Source of the DNA: Bradyrhizobium sp. CB1015 | GTDB taxonomy: Bacteria > Pseudomonadota > Alphaproteobacteria > Rhizobiales > Xanthobacteraceae | Direction of reading: 5' to 3' | DNA: 64,000 nucleotides | NCBI RefSeq assembly: GCF_025200925.1 | Contig: NZ_CP104174.1 | Coordinates: forward strand, 2,108,001 to 2,172,000 | In this document: positions 1-9,470 of the stretch, in pieces | How positions within the stretch are numbered: the stretch's first letter is position 1 | How the letters are laid out: the number at the start of each line of letters is the position of its first letter | The notes under the pieces: model-generated | What the model saw: the letters and a program-made list of their open reading frames with translations, nothing else | Database searches by the model: none | Told to the model about the DNA's origin: nothing | Made by a program: the position numbers and the translations under genes

Positions 1-12
1 ATCCGACAAGTC

Positions 13-44
13 CTCAAAACAATAACGCGGGCCTGAGGCCCGCG
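13..44 (-). terminator. Rho-independent terminator of rpsU
   Basis: An 8-bp perfect stem (CGCGGGCC at 26-33, GGCCCGCG at 37-44) has a 3-nt loop. Read on the minus strand it is followed by a T-rich run (TTATTGTTTT). It lies about 30 bp past the rpsU stop, the usual arrangement for an intrinsic terminator. Confidence 0.75.
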
Positions 45-75
45 TCATCGAAAACTGAAGTCTTGCTGAATCGGT

Positions 76-372
76 TCAGCGCGGTCCGCGCGGGCCCGCA
101 CCGGGGCCGCCACGACCGCCGCGATCACCGCCCGGGCCGGCGCCGAACACCGGCTTCGGCTTCATCGGCAGCAGGCCTTCGCGCTGCAGCTTCTTGCGGG
201 CGAGCTTGCGCGCACGGCGCACGGCTTCGGCCTTTTCGCGGGCCTTCTTCTCGGAGGGCTTCTCGTAATGACCGCGGAGCTTCATCTCGCGGAAAATTCC
301 CTCGCGCTGCATCTTCTTCTTCAGCGCCTTGAGGGCTTGATCAACATTGTTATCGCGAACGAGAACCTGCAC
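76..372 (-). CDS. rpsU: 30S ribosomal protein S21
   Basis: A 98-residue basic protein beginning [20 protein letters not shown], the characteristic N-terminus of bS21, a small-subunit protein that helps 16S rRNA pair with the mRNA leader. The alphaproteobacterial form carries a long Arg/Lys helix (about residues 40-65), then a Gly/Pro/Arg-rich tail (residues 70-98), seen here as repeated GPGG/RGG motifs. The tail makes it longer than the roughly 70-residue E. coli protein. It is transcribed away from aqpZ and followed by a clear terminator. Identification is secure; only the role of the tail is unclear. Confidence 0.95.
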   Translation of the reverse strand: MQVLVRDNNVDQALKALKKKMQREGIFREMKLRGHYEKPSEKKAREKAEAVRRARKLARKKLQREGLLPMKPKPVFGAGPGGDRGGRGGPGAGPRGPR

Positions 373-630
373 GCGGCATCCTCTTCAGGTGGATCGGATT
401 TGAATTCTGGTAAGTCAAAGGGGATGGCGAAACGCGCAAGCCCTTAACCTTGAGCGTGCGGATGTATCAGACAAAACCGCAGATGTCCACCGGCCAAGCG
501 AGTTTTCGGGCCAAGTTCGGCCATTAAATGCGGCGAAAATACCTCCATGCGGCCCCGATTTGGGTGGTTTGGCGCCGAGAACGGGGCCGCGCCGGAGCTT
601 CTCCGGAATCTTTGCAATGAGGGGACCACA

Positions 631-1353
631 ATGAACATCAAAAAATATGCTGCCGAAGCCATCGGCACCTTCTGGCTGACATTCGCGGGCTGCGGAAGCG
701 CGGTGATCGCCGCCGGCTTCCCGCAGGTCGGAATCGGGCTGGTCGGCGTGTCCCTGGCCTTCGGATTGAGCGTCGTCACCATGGCCTACGCGATCGGCCA
801 CATCTCCGGCTGCCATCTCAACCCCGCCGTCACGGTCGGTCTCGCCGCCGGTGGCCGTTTTCCGTCGGGTCAGGTTCTGCCTTACATCGTCGCCCAGGTG
901 GCGGGCGCGATCATTGCCGCCTGGCTGCTCTATGTCATTGCGAGCGGGGCGCCCGGCTTCGACGTCGGCAAGGGCTTTGCCGCCAACGGCTATGAGGCGC
1001 ATTCGCCCGGCCAGTACAGCATGATCGTGTGCTTCCTCACCGAGGTGGTGATGACCATGATGTTCCTGTTCATCATCATGGGGGCCACCCATGGCCGGGC
1101 GCCGGCGGGTTTCGCACCGCTGGCGATCGGGCTCGCGCTGGTGATGATCCATCTCGTCAGCATTCCCGTCACCAACACCTCGGTGAACCCGGCGCGCAGC
1201 ACCGGCCCGGCGCTGTTCGTCGGCGGCTGGGCGCTGTCGCAGCTCTGGCTGTTCTGGGTCGCGCCGCTGATCGGCGGCGCGCTCGGCGGGGTGATCTATC
1301 GCTGGCTCAGCGAGGAGCCCACCGGCGTCGTTGCGGGTGTGAAGACGGCGTAA
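631..1353 (+). CDS. aqpZ: Aquaporin Z, water channel
   Basis: A 240-residue MIP-family channel of the inner membrane that passes water. Both signature NPA loops are present: HLNPAVT near residue 65 and SVNPARS near residue 186. The second is followed by the selectivity-filter Arg. Six hydrophobic segments and the length match bacterial AqpZ. The frame stays open upstream to 547, but homology begins at [14 protein letters not shown], preceded by AATGAGGGG, so 631 is chosen. It converges on purK, with a hairpin between the two stops. Confidence 0.93.
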   Translation: MNIKKYAAEAIGTFWLTFAGCGSAVIAAGFPQVGIGLVGVSLAFGLSVVTMAYAIGHISGCHLNPAVTVGLAAGGRFPSGQVLPYIVAQVAGAIIAAWLLYVIASGAPGFDVGKGFAANGYEAHSPGQYSMIVCFLTEVVMTMMFLFIIMGATHGRAPAGFAPLAIGLALVMIHLVSIPVTNTSVNPARSTGPALFVGGWALSQLWLFWVAPLIGGALGGVIYRWLSEEPTGVVAGVKTA

Positions 1354-1367
1354 TCACAATCAGCCGG

Positions 1368-1395
1368 CGGGATTGCAGCCTTTGCTGCGATCCCG
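1368..1395. terminator. Hairpin between convergent aqpZ and purK
   Basis: CGGGATTGCAG (1368-1378) pairs with CTGCGATCCCG (1385-1395) with one mismatch. It lies 15 bp past the aqpZ stop and directly against the purK stop, so it probably ends transcription from both sides. Confidence 0.55.
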
Positions 1396-2502
1396 TCATT
1401 TGTCCCGGAGCGGCCTGACTTCGGTCACGTGGCCCATCTTGCGGCCGGGACGGGGCGCGCCCTTGCCGTAGATGTGCACGGTCGCGCCCGGCACGCCCAG
1501 CCACTTCTCGTAGTCGTTGATCTCGTCGCCGATCAGGTTGGTCATGGTGACGACGTCGCCGTGGCGCACCGGCTTGCCGAGCGGCCAGCCGGCGATGGCG
1601 CGGATGTGCTGCTCGAACTGCGAGACGGAGGCGCCGTCGAGCGTCCAGTGGCCGGAATTGTGCACGCGCGGCGCGATCTCGTTCACCAGCACCTTCGGCC
1701 CGGTGCCGTTGGCGAGCACGAACATCTCCACCGCGAGCACGCCGACATAGTCGAGCGCCGTTGCGATCTTGCTCGCGACGTTGCGCGCCTCGTCCGCGAG
1801 CGCGTCCGGGATCGGAGCCGGCGCGCGCGATATCTTCAGGATGTGGTCGCGGTGCTCGTTTTCGGTGACGTCGAAACACTCGACCTCACCCGTGGCCGCA
1901 CGCGCGGCGATCACGGAGATCTCGCGCTCGTAGGGCACGAAGGCTTCCAGGATCGCCGATTTGGTGGCGAGGCTGGTCCACACTTTCGCGATGTCGTCGC
2001 CCTCGCGGATGATGGCCTGGCCCTTGCCGTCATAGCCGAAGCGGCGGGTTTTCAGCACGGCCGGAAGGCCGATCCTGGCGATCGCCTCGCGCAGCGAGGA
2101 GACGGAGGTGACGTCGGCATAGGCGGCAGTGCCGATGCCGAGCCGCGTCACGAAATCCTTCTCGGCGAGCCGGTCCTGGGTGGTCTCGAGAATCTTGCGG
2201 TTGGGCAGCACTGGGCGGCGCGCGTCCAGCACCAACGCGGCTGCCGCCGGCACGTTCTCGAATTCGTAGGTGATGACGTCGACATCGTGCGCGAACAATT
2301 CGAGCGCCTCGACGTCGGCATATTCGGCGCAGGTCGCGTTCAGCACGACGTCGAAGGCCGGCGAATCCGGGTCGGGCGAGAACACCTGGCAGCGCAGGCC
2401 GAGCCGCGCCGCCGCCATCGCCAGCATCCGGCCCAATTGTCCGCCGCCGAGGATTCCGATGGTGTCACCGGGCTTCAGCTTCACGTGCCTGGTGTCCGTC
2501 AC
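1396..2502 (-). CDS. purK: N5-carboxyaminoimidazole ribonucleotide synthase
   Basis: A 368-residue ATP-grasp enzyme that makes N5-CAIR from AIR, bicarbonate and ATP in purine synthesis. The N-terminal [11 protein letters not shown] nucleotide-binding loop (about residues 14-24), the [13 protein letters not shown]-grasp loop (about 150) and the [12 protein letters not shown] motif (about 275-286) are all typical of PurK. The start codon is GTG, preceded by GGAGG seven bases upstream. It overlaps the purE stop by four bases (GTGA), so the two genes are translationally coupled. Confidence 0.95.
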   Translation of the reverse strand: MTDTRHVKLKPGDTIGILGGGQLGRMLAMAAARLGLRCQVFSPDPDSPAFDVVLNATCAEYADVEALELFAHDVDVITYEFENVPAAAALVLDARRPVLPNRKILETTQDRLAEKDFVTRLGIGTAAYADVTSVSSLREAIARIGLPAVLKTRRFGYDGKGQAIIREGDDIAKVWTSLATKSAILEAFVPYEREISVIAARAATGEVECFDVTENEHRDHILKISRAPAPIPDALADEARNVASKIATALDYVGVLAVEMFVLANGTGPKVLVNEIAPRVHNSGHWTLDGASVSQFEQHIRAIAGWPLGKPVRHGDVVTMTNLIGDEINDYEKWLGVPGATVHIYGKGAPRPGRKMGHVTEVRPLRDK

Positions 2503-2987
2503 GCCTTGTCCTCCGGGCGCTCGGCGACCGCCTCGGTCTGCGCCTTGCGCCAGGCGGCGAGGCGATCCGACAGCGCCGGGTCGGACAATGCCAGCACGGC
2601 GGCCGCCAGCAGCGCGGCATTGATCGCGCCGGCTTTGCCGATGGCGAGGGTGCCGACCGGGATGCCCGCGGGCATCTGCACGATCGAATAGAGCGAATCG
2701 ATGCCCTTGAGCGTCCTGGATTCGACGGGAACGCCGAACACCGGGAGTTCCGTCAGCGCCGCCGTCATGCCGGGCAGATGGGCCGCGCCACCGGCCCCGG
2801 CGATGATGACCTTGTAACCCGCGTCCTTGGCGCCCTTGGCGAAAGCGAACAGCCGGTCGGGCGTGCGGTGGGCCGAGACGATGCGGCTGTCGGCTGCAAT
2901 GCCGAGCGCGTCAAGCGTCTCGGCGGCGTGCCGCATCGTGTCCCAGTCCGACTGGCTTCCCATGATGATGGCGATTGGCGCGGTCAT
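2499..2987 (-). CDS. purE: N5-carboxyaminoimidazole ribonucleotide mutase
   Basis: A 162-residue class I PurE that converts N5-CAIR to CAIR, the step after PurK. The family motif GSQSDWDTM is at residues 9-17, SAHRTPDR near 40 carries the catalytic His, and [12 protein letters not shown] is near 68. The frame is open to 3065, but homology and the normal PurE length support the ATG at 2987. It is the first gene of the purEK operon. Confidence 0.95.
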   Translation of the reverse strand: MTAPIAIIMGSQSDWDTMRHAAETLDALGIAADSRIVSAHRTPDRLFAFAKGAKDAGYKVIIAGAGGAAHLPGMTAALTELPVFGVPVESRTLKGIDSLYSIVQMPAGIPVGTLAIGKAGAINAALLAAAVLALSDPALSDRLAAWRKAQTEAVAERPEDKA

Positions 2988-3123
2988 GACGTCAATTGTG
3001 CCCAGAAAAACAGAAAGATAGGCCAGACTAACGATTCCGGCCGGCGGCTCGCAAGGCGGTGGCAAGGAGAAGGGAATCCACTATCCTGTCTTGGTGAATC
3101 CCCGCAAGCCTTCATTGAGCAGG

Positions 3124-3837
3124 ATGCCCATGAAGAAACCAAAAAGGGCGAGCTCTGCGAAGGCCAGAAAGGTCCGGACCACCAGCGCCGGCCGATCCAA
3201 AGCCGTTTCAAGCCGCGCGGCCAAACCGGCCTTGCGCGGAGCGCCGGCTGCCGACGACAGCAAGGCGACCATCCGCGGCCTCAGGAGCAAGCTTAAGGCA
3301 GCCCTGCTGCGGATCTCGGAACTCGAGGCGGCCGCCGACACCGATTTCCTGCTCGAGATCCCCAACCGGCGCGGTTTCGAGCGAGAGCTCGCGCGCGCCA
3401 TCGCCTATATGAAGCGCTACCGCGCCAGCGGGGCGCTAATCGTGCTCGACGTCGATCGGCTGAAGCCGATCAACGATTCCTTCGGTCATGCCGCCGGCGA
3501 CGAGGTGCTCAAGGCGATTGTCGCCACGCTGACGCGACAGGTCCGCGCCTCCGACGTGGTCGGCCGCCTCGGCGGCGACGAGTTCGCGCTGCTGCTCTGG
3601 AATCTCAGCGAGACCGATGCCAAGGCGAAGGCCGCGGCCTTGGAGCAGGCGATCGACGAATTGTCCTTCGTGTTTCGCGGCCAGCACGTGACCGCGGGCG
3701 CCTCGGCGGGCGTCGCCCTGCTCGGTCCGCACTCCGATGCAGGCCGCGCCCTGGAGGAGGCGGATGCCGCCATGTATGTGCGCAAGGCGCACCGCCGGCA
3801 CGAGCCGCAGATCAGGCTGGTCGGCAGCGAGCGCTAG
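3124..3837 (+). CDS. GGDEF-domain diguanylate cyclase
   Basis: A cytoplasmic protein of about 237 residues with a basic, low-complexity N-terminus, a short coiled segment (IRGLRSKLKAALLRISELEA) and a single GGDEF domain. The catalytic loop RLGGDEF is intact. An RASD motif lies exactly five residues before GGDEF and fits the inhibitory I-site RxxD, so product-inhibited c-di-GMP synthesis is expected. No sensor domain is visible. The start is uncertain: ATG 3124 or 3130, or TTG 3091 with AAGGAGAAGGG 16 bases upstream. Confidence 0.85.
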   Translation: MPMKKPKRASSAKARKVRTTSAGRSKAVSSRAAKPALRGAPAADDSKATIRGLRSKLKAALLRISELEAAADTDFLLEIPNRRGFERELARAIAYMKRYRASGALIVLDVDRLKPINDSFGHAAGDEVLKAIVATLTRQVRASDVVGRLGGDEFALLLWNLSETDAKAKAAALEQAIDELSFVFRGQHVTAGASAGVALLGPHSDAGRALEEADAAMYVRKAHRRHEPQIRLVGSER

Positions 3838-3838
3838 C

Positions 3839-4090
3839 CTAGAGCGTCGCAAGATCTTCCGGCACGTTGCCGAATTTGCGCAGCAGCGTCGCGTCGCCGA
3901 ACTCGCCGGTCATGGGATCGCCGCTGCGGCTGAATGCGACCGCGCCGATATGGCCGGCGCCGCGCGCCAGAATCTCCGCGCGTCGTAGCGCCGCCGTCGA
4001 GGATTGACATTCCTCTGCCGCGCCGGCGACGGGTGATCCGTCGTCATCGATCAAAAAGGGCATTGCAACGTAATAGGTCACATCCGACAT
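3839..4090 (-). CDS. Conserved small protein, function unknown
   Basis: An 83-residue acidic protein beginning MSDVTYYVAMPF. I do not recognise a named domain. It has one Cys (residue 29), no signal peptide and no membrane segment. Codon use is typical of the neighbourhood, and its stop lies one base past that of the GGDEF gene (convergent). A small nucleic-acid or partner-binding protein is possible, but nothing in the sequence decides this. Confidence 0.65.
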   Translation of the reverse strand: MSDVTYYVAMPFLIDDDGSPVAGAAEECQSSTAALRRAEILARGAGHIGAVAFSRSGDPMTGEFGDATLLRKFGNVPEDLATL

Positions 4091-4112
4091 GGCGTTGCTC
4101 CAATGTTGAAAA

Positions 4113-4331
4113 TCAGGCGGCGCTGCTCTTGCTCCGCATCTTGCTGCGCGAGGTCTCCGGAATGCAGCCGGCGGAAATCGCCGCCTGCAATTCCTCCAGC
4201 TCGGCTTCCAGATATTCGTTGGCCATGATCAGCGCCTTGATGGTGCTGCGCAGATTGCCGTCGCACATCGCGATCGCCTGATCGCAGGCCTGTTCATAAT
4301 GGCTGTTGTCGAGAAGGGCGGTCGCCGACAT
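4113..4331 (-). CDS. Conserved small helical protein, function unknown
   Basis: A 72-residue protein beginning MSATALLDNSHYEQACDQAI and predicted to be mostly helical, with an acidic central helix (NEYLEAELEELQAAI) and a basic Ser/Lys C-terminus. It lies 22 bp upstream of the 83-residue protein on the same strand, so the two are probably one transcript. No domain is recognised. Confidence 0.6.
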   Translation of the reverse strand: MSATALLDNSHYEQACDQAIAMCDGNLRSTIKALIMANEYLEAELEELQAAISAGCIPETSRSKMRSKSSAA

Positions 4332-4460
4332 CTGCGTTGTCCTCGTGTGTTGTGCTTGAGCGTTCTCTGAGGTGTTGTGCGCCCGCGAATGTTCCTCTTT
4401 TGTTCTTGTTGAGTCAAGCGGATTCGGAAGCGGCAGGCGCCGCGCAAGACCGACTCAGGC

Positions 4461-4667
4461 TCAGGCGATGATGTCGGGGGTAATCTGGTCTTCGATGAAC
4501 GCGATGCGGTCGCGCAACAACAGCTTGCGCTTCTTCAGGCGCTGTAACCGCAACAGGTCGGGGGCGGGCGATTGATGCAACGCATCGATCGCCGCATCGA
4601 GATCTCGGTGTTCCTGCTGCAACCGGGTGAGCTCGGCTTCGAGCTCACGCTCATCTTCATTGGTCAT
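4461..4667 (-). CDS. DUF465/YdcH-like small coiled-coil protein
   Basis: A 68-residue helical hairpin protein: an acidic first helix (DERELEAELTRLQQEHRDLD), a short Pro turn (SPAPD), then a basic second helix (LQRLKKRKLLLRDRIAFIED). This helix-turn-basic-helix layout, with the LKKRKLLLRDRI core, is that of the DUF465/YdcH family. The frame is open to 4868, but homology starts at MTNEDEREL. A second member of the family lies divergently at 4998. Confidence 0.75.
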   Translation of the reverse strand: MTNEDERELEAELTRLQQEHRDLDAAIDALHQSPAPDLLRLQRLKKRKLLLRDRIAFIEDQITPDIIA

Positions 4668-4997
4668 GTCTGCGGTGGCCGAAAACCGATAGGCGTGAGA
4701 TCTGGGCTGTGGATGCCCTGTGGAAATTATCGTCCTTGCGCCGCGTGATCGCAAGCGATCTGCGATCCCTCGTCGCCGATCTCCCGCAACATATTTCTGC
4801 GAGGAGCTGCGGCGTTGCGCCGGCGCATTGATATCATGGATTTTTCCGGCGCGGTTCCCCTTAGTCACGCTTCGTTACATATGAACTTTCAAAAATGACG
4901 CTGCGGCGACGGATACCCATCGACAGGACGAATCGGTGATGTAGACTTGGTCGTCCGGATCGAATCCTGAGGTTCAACCCTACCGAGGAGGTTTCGA
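4668..4997. other. Intergenic region between two divergent DUF465 genes
   Basis: 330 bp with no supportable gene. It must carry the promoters of both flanking small genes. The A/T-richer stretch near 4870-4900 (TTCGTTACATATGAACTTTC) is the best promoter candidate, but I cannot assign -35/-10 boxes with confidence. Confidence 0.4.
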
Positions 4998-5177
4998 ATG
5001 ACAATTCAGGCACATCTCGTTGAATTGGAACGGAAGCACAAACTTCTCGAAAACGAATTGCACGAAGCTCTCGTGCACCTTTCAACAGACGACCTGCAAA
5101 TTGTTGAGTTGAAGCGCCGGAAGTTGATGGTCAAGGACCAGATCGAGCGTCTGAAGCAAGGCGATACGCTCCACTAG
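4998..5177 (+). CDS. DUF465/YdcH-like small coiled-coil protein
   Basis: A 59-residue protein beginning MTIQAHLVELERKHKLLENE and ending ERLKQGDTLH. It has the same plan as the divergent gene at 4461-4667: an acidic helix (LVELERKHKLLENELHEAL), a turn (STDD) and a basic helix with LKRRKLMVKDQIERL. A strong ribosome binding site, GAGGAGG at 4985-4991, lies six bases before the ATG. A hairpin follows at 5217-5248. The function of the family is unknown. Confidence 0.8.
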   Translation: MTIQAHLVELERKHKLLENELHEALVHLSTDDLQIVELKRRKLMVKDQIERLKQGDTLH

Positions 5178-5216
5178 CAACCCCCGTGACAGTGTAGAGT
5201 TGATCACATCCTTCAC

Positions 5217-5248
5217 GCAGGGATGAGAGCATTCGTGCTCATCCCTGC
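5217..5248. terminator. Hairpin after the DUF465 gene
   Basis: A perfect 11-bp stem, GCAGGGATGAG at 5217-5227 and CTCATCCCTGC at 5238-5248, with a 10-nt loop. No clear T-run follows on the plus strand. It lies between the plus-strand DUF465 gene and the convergent oxidoreductase, so it may act in both directions. Confidence 0.5.
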
Positions 5249-5343
5249 TGCAAGGTGTGCAGCGTGCAACACGGTTGCGCGGCGCCCGCTTCTGCGTGGA
5301 CGCGTGGTCTCGACGCGCGCACCTATCCGCTTCTCGAAACGCT

Positions 5344-6447
5344 CTAGATGTCTGCGAGCTCGGCGACGTGATCGGCGATCGCAAGTGAGGACGTCAGTCC
5401 CGGCGATTCGATACCGAATAGATTGATCAAGCCTGCAACGCCGTGATCGCGCGGGCCCTGCATCAAGAAATCCTGCGTGGCCACAGCCGGGGGCACGATC
5501 TTCGGGCGGATGCCCGAATAGCTCGGCATCAGCGCGCCGTCAGGCAGCGTCGGCCAGTATTTGCGGATCGCGGGATAGAACCGCTCGGCGCGTGAGGGAT
5601 CGACCTCGTAATTGATCGTCTCGATCCATTCGACGTCAGGCCCGAAGCGCGCCTGCCCTGCCATGTCCAACGTCAGGTGCACCCCCAAGCCGCCGGGCTC
5701 GGGCACAGGATAGATCAGGCGCGAGAACGGCGCCTTGGCGTTGCAGCTGAAGTAGTTTCCCTTGGCGAGATAGGCCGGTGGAATCCGGTCCAGCGGCATG
5801 CCGTCGATGCTGCGCGCCACATGCGTTGCCGACAGCCCGGCGGCGTTGACGAGGAGGCTGCATTGCAGCGTCATCGGTGCCTCGCCGCCGGCATCGATCT
5901 CGATCAGGCCCGCCGCCGCCTTGGCACGGATCAGGGGGGTGTGGAAGGCGAAAGCCGCGCCGGCGTCCTCGGCTTCGCCGCGCAGCGAGAGCATGTAGGC
6001 GTGGCTGTCGATGATGCCCGTCGACGGTGACAGCAGCGCGGCGTCGCAGGCGAGCGCCGGCTCCAGCGTGCGTGCGGCCTCGCCCGAGAGCAGCTGCATG
6101 TCGAGCACGCCGTTGGCCTCGGCATGCGCCTTGATCGATTGCAGCTTCTCGGTCTCCTTCGGGCTGGTTGCGACGATCAGCTTGCCGCAATTCTTGTGCG
6201 GGATGCCGCGCTCGGCGCAGTAGCGGTAGAGCGCGTGCTTGCCGGCCACGCACATGAGCGCCATCCAGCTCCCGGCCCGGTAGTAGATGCCGGCATGGAT
6301 CACCTCGCTGTTTCGCGAGGAGGTGACGGTGCCGATCGCCTCGGCTTCCTCGAGCACGATCACCTCGCGCCCGGCCTGGGCGAGCTTTCGGGCCACCGCG
6401 AGACCGACCACGCCGGCTCCGATGACGACGCAGTCGACCCTATCCAT
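5344..6447 (-). CDS. FAD-dependent oxidoreductase, LhgO (L-2-hydroxyglutarate oxidase) family
   Basis: A 367-residue DAO-fold flavoprotein. The N-terminal Rossmann motif [17 protein letters not shown] (residues 7-23) ends in an acidic ribose-binding residue (VLEEAE). The [14 protein letters not shown] segment (about 43-56) and the C-terminal [16 protein letters not shown] are both typical of LhgO and related 2-hydroxyacid or glycerol-3-phosphate oxidases. The most likely reaction is oxidation of L-2-hydroxyglutarate to 2-oxoglutarate, with electrons passed to the quinone pool; the exact substrate is inferred from family resemblance. It stands alone, convergent with the DUF465 gene. Confidence 0.8.
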   Translation of the reverse strand: MDRVDCVVIGAGVVGLAVARKLAQAGREVIVLEEAEAIGTVTSSRNSEVIHAGIYYRAGSWMALMCVAGKHALYRYCAERGIPHKNCGKLIVATSPKETEKLQSIKAHAEANGVLDMQLLSGEAARTLEPALACDAALLSPSTGIIDSHAYMLSLRGEAEDAGAAFAFHTPLIRAKAAAGLIEIDAGGEAPMTLQCSLLVNAAGLSATHVARSIDGMPLDRIPPAYLAKGNYFSCNAKAPFSRLIYPVPEPGGLGVHLTLDMAGQARFGPDVEWIETINYEVDPSRAERFYPAIRKYWPTLPDGALMPSYSGIRPKIVPPAVATQDFLMQGPRDHGVAGLINLFGIESPGLTSSLAIADHVAELADI

Positions 6448-6649
6448 GGTTGTGCAGGATACCAGGTGGAAGCACCGGTGGCGTATGGCGCTGGAACGGC
6501 GACGCAGGCGGGGCTTCCGTTAAGAAGGTATTTATCATGTCAGGGCAATTGCCGTATGTAACGTCACATTATTCTGTTGTTCCCTCAGGCGTTTACCCGA
6601 TCCAAACCCGCGAAGCCAGACAATCCGACGTTGAAATCGCGGGTGGCTG

Positions 6650-9334
6650 ATGGCTGAGAAGAACTGGCACGTGGGCAGCACGCTTTCGATTGCTGTGCAG
6701 GCCCTCCTATGCCTGGCCGGCACGGGCGCGCCTGCGCGCGCCTTTGCGGCATCGGACAGCTTTGCCGTTCAGGGCCATCTCTCCAGGCTTGATCCCGGCG
6801 TGATCTGGGAAGCCCTGATCGCCGGCATCGTGGTCTGCGCGTTCCTCGCCGCGATCGGGCTGTGGATCCATTCCGCTGTGCGCCGGTCCAGGCGTTTGCA
6901 GCTGCGGCGCAACGCCTTCATCTCCTCCGCGATGAACAATCTCAACCAGGGCGTGGTGATGACGGATGCGCAGCGCCGCATCATCTTCTGCAACGACCGC
7001 TATCTCGAGATTTATGGCCTGACGCGATCCGACCTCCGGCCCAATATGACCGGCTACGACATCCTGAGGCTGCGCCGCGAGCGCGGAGTCCTCGGCGTCA
7101 ACGATAACGAATTTTACGAGAAGGCATCAAGCGCCAACGGCCTGATCACGGAGCTGCCCGACGGACGGTCTATCCTGGTGAAATATTTCGTGCTGCCGAA
7201 CGGCGGCTCGGTGGCGACCCATCTCGACGTCAGCGAGGAGCGCAGGCTGTCGCGGCAGCTCGCCTCCACCAAGCAGTTCCTGGAGACGGTGCTGGACCAT
7301 GTGCCGGCCTGCGTGGCGGCCAAGAACATCGAGGACGGCTGCTACATCTTCGCCAACAGCGCCTATGAGAAGTTCTGGGGATTGTCGCGGGACTTCGCCG
7401 TCGGCAGGAATGCGCGGGAGCTGTTTGCATCGTCTTCGGCGGCGAGCATCGAGGCGGCCGACCAGGCGGCACTCAATTCGCCGGATGGCCAGTACCGCAA
7501 CGAGTTCGACGTGGATCGTGCCGGTGCGCAGCGCACGGTCGCCTCGATCCGGATCGTGGTCCGCAACGAGAGCAATAAGCCCGAATTTCTGCTCATCGTG
7601 TTCGAGGACATCACCGACCGCCGCTCGCTGTCGGAGGAGCTGGAGAGCACCAAGAAGTTCCTCGAGCTCGTGGTCGACAACATCCCGGTTGCGCTGATCG
7701 TGGAGCAGGTCAAGGACGGCCGCTATCTTCTCGCCAACCGCAGCGCCGAGACGATCCTCAACCGCAGGCGCGAGGAAGCCACCGGCCTGACCGCGTCCGA
7801 CATCTTCAACGCCAAGGAAGCCAAGCTGATCGTCGCGCGCGACGAGGCCGCGATCAAGAAGCGCGGGATGATCACTGAGGAGCATCCGATCAGCACCAAG
7901 AACGGCCTGCGGCTGTTCCTGACCCGCCGCGCCACCGTGCTCGGCGAGGCCGGCGAGCCGCAATATCTGATCAAGACCCACGAGGACGTCACCGACCGCC
8001 GGCAGACCGAGTCGCGCATGGCGCACATGGCCTATCACGACGGCCTCACCGATCTGCCGAATCGCGCCGCCTTCCTGCAGGCGCTGACCCAGATGATCGA
8101 GGCTTGCGAGGGCACCGGTGAGGAGTTCGCCGTGCTCTGCGTCGATCTCGACGGCCTCAAGGAGGTCAACGACGTCTTCGGCCATGCGCTCGGCGACAAG
8201 CTCCTGATCGAGGTCGCCCACCGGCTCCAGGACTCCGCGCGCGGCGGCGTGGTGGCGCGTCTGTCCGGGGACGAGTTCGGCCTGATCATCGACGGCAAGC
8301 AGCCCGAGGCCGGCCTCGCGCTGGCGCAGCAGATCGGCGAAGCCGTCGCGAAGGATTTTCAGATCGACGGCCGTCCGGTCCGCGCCGGCATCACCACGGG
8401 CATGTCGGTGTTCCCCCACAATGGCGCCGATGGCGCCTCGCTGCTCGCCAATGCCGGTGCGGCGCTGTTCCGCGCCAAGCAGAAGTCGCGCGGCACGATC
8501 AGCCTCTACCAGCCCGAGATGGACCAGCAGATCCGTGACCGCCGCGTGCTGCACCAGGACCTCTCCATGGCGGTCAAGAACGGCGAGCTCGCGCTCGCCT
8601 TCCAGCCGCAGGGGGCCGCGGGCCACAGCGTCGCCGAGAGCGAGATCATCGGCTTCGAAGCGCTGGCGCGCTGGCAGCATCCGGTGCGCGGCCAGGTTTC
8701 GCCGGCCGAATTCATTCCCATCGCCGAGGAGAGCGGCCTCATCGTCGAGATGGGCGAGTGGATCCTGCGCGAGGCCTGCCGCGAGGCGGCGTCCTGGCCG
8801 AAGCCGCTGCAGGTCGCGGTCAATCTGTCGCCGGCGCAGTTCATGCACGGCGACGTGGTCGGCCTCGTCCATTCGATCCTGATCGAGACGGGCCTTGCAC
8901 CCGGCCGGCTCGAGCTCGAGATCACCGAAGGCGTGTTGATCGAGGACTTCGACCGCGGCCTTGCGCTGCTGCGCCGCCTGAAGGCGCTCGGCGTGCGCAT
9001 CTCCATGGACGATTTCGGCAGCGGCTATTCCTCGCTGAGCTACCTCCAGGCGTTCCCGTTCGACAAGATCAAGATCGACCGCGCCTTCATCATCAACCTC
9101 GGCCGCAACCCGCAATCCGCGGCGATCGTGCGCGCCGTTATCGACCTCGGCCACGGCCTCGAAATGTCGATCATCGCCGAGGGCGTCGAGACGGTCGACC
9201 AGCTCGCCTTCCTCGCCAAGGAGGGCTGCGACGGCGTGCAGGGCTACCTGCTCGGCAAGCCGCTGCCGATCGGGAAATATGCCGGCCTCGTCGGCCGCGA
9301 CGAAGCGATGGAGCTTGCGCTGAAGACCGGTTAG
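6650..9334 (+). CDS. Membrane PAS-PAS-PAS-GGDEF-EAL c-di-GMP protein
   Basis: An 894-residue composite signalling protein. A hydrophobic N-terminal segment (about 10-34) and a clear membrane helix (about 53-73) are followed by three PAS-like domains (about 91-195, 205-318 and 330-452), a GGDEF domain (about 465-625) and an EAL domain (about 632-880). The cyclase loop reads RLSGDEF at 537-543, and no RxxD inhibitory site precedes it. The EAL residues look complete: EALARW (680), NLSPAQF (735), DDFGSGYSSL (787), the Lys of KIKIDR (about 807) and IAEGVET (852). Phosphodiesterase activity is likely; cyclase activity is possible. Confidence 0.9.
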   Translation: MAEKNWHVGSTLSIAVQALLCLAGTGAPARAFAASDSFAVQGHLSRLDPGVIWEALIAGIVVCAFLAAIGLWIHSAVRRSRRLQLRRNAFISSAMNNLNQGVVMTDAQRRIIFCNDRYLEIYGLTRSDLRPNMTGYDILRLRRERGVLGVNDNEFYEKASSANGLITELPDGRSILVKYFVLPNGGSVATHLDVSEERRLSRQLASTKQFLETVLDHVPACVAAKNIEDGCYIFANSAYEKFWGLSRDFAVGRNARELFASSSAASIEAADQAALNSPDGQYRNEFDVDRAGAQRTVASIRIVVRNESNKPEFLLIVFEDITDRRSLSEELESTKKFLELVVDNIPVALIVEQVKDGRYLLANRSAETILNRRREEATGLTASDIFNAKEAKLIVARDEAAIKKRGMITEEHPISTKNGLRLFLTRRATVLGEAGEPQYLIKTHEDVTDRRQTESRMAHMAYHDGLTDLPNRAAFLQALTQMIEACEGTGEEFAVLCVDLDGLKEVNDVFGHALGDKLLIEVAHRLQDSARGGVVARLSGDEFGLIIDGKQPEAGLALAQQIGEAVAKDFQIDGRPVRAGITTGMSVFPHNGADGASLLANAGAALFRAKQKSRGTISLYQPEMDQQIRDRRVLHQDLSMAVKNGELALAFQPQGAAGHSVAESEIIGFEALARWQHPVRGQVSPAEFIPIAEESGLIVEMGEWILREACREAASWPKPLQVAVNLSPAQFMHGDVVGLVHSILIETGLAPGRLELEITEGVLIEDFDRGLALLRRLKALGVRISMDDFGSGYSSLSYLQAFPFDKIKIDRAFIINLGRNPQSAAIVRAVIDLGHGLEMSIIAEGVETVDQLAFLAKEGCDGVQGYLLGKPLPIGKYAGLVGRDEAMELALKTG

Positions 9335-9440
9335 CGCGTTTTCCAGCGAAGTGGACACCGGTTCGCGTCAAGAAACGCGTCAGAATATGAGTCTAGAGCC
9401 ACCGTTCCGATTTCATCGGAACGGAAATGGCTCTAGTGAT
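9333..9440. repeat. Rhizobial intergenic palindromic repeat
   Basis: Two adjoining palindromic blocks. The first (about 9335-9388) has GCGCGTTT and AAACGCGT ends around the recurrent AGCGAAGTGGACACCGGTTC core, which I recognise from many Bradyrhizobium intergenic regions. The second (9393-9436) is a nested dyad: CTAGAGCCA with TGGCTCTAG outside, and CCGTTCCGAT with ATCGGAACGG inside around a TTC loop. It lies between two co-directional genes and could work as a terminator or mRNA stabiliser. Confidence 0.7.
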
Positions 9441-9470
9441 GGGAGTGCTTCGCTCCCATTCGACGGCTTC

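Noticed and set aside
7127..9358. 743-codon open frame on the minus strand opposite the PAS-GGDEF-EAL gene
   Set aside because: An antisense shadow: low-complexity Arg/Asp/Leu composition and no motifs, while the plus strand carries intact EAL and GGDEF residues.
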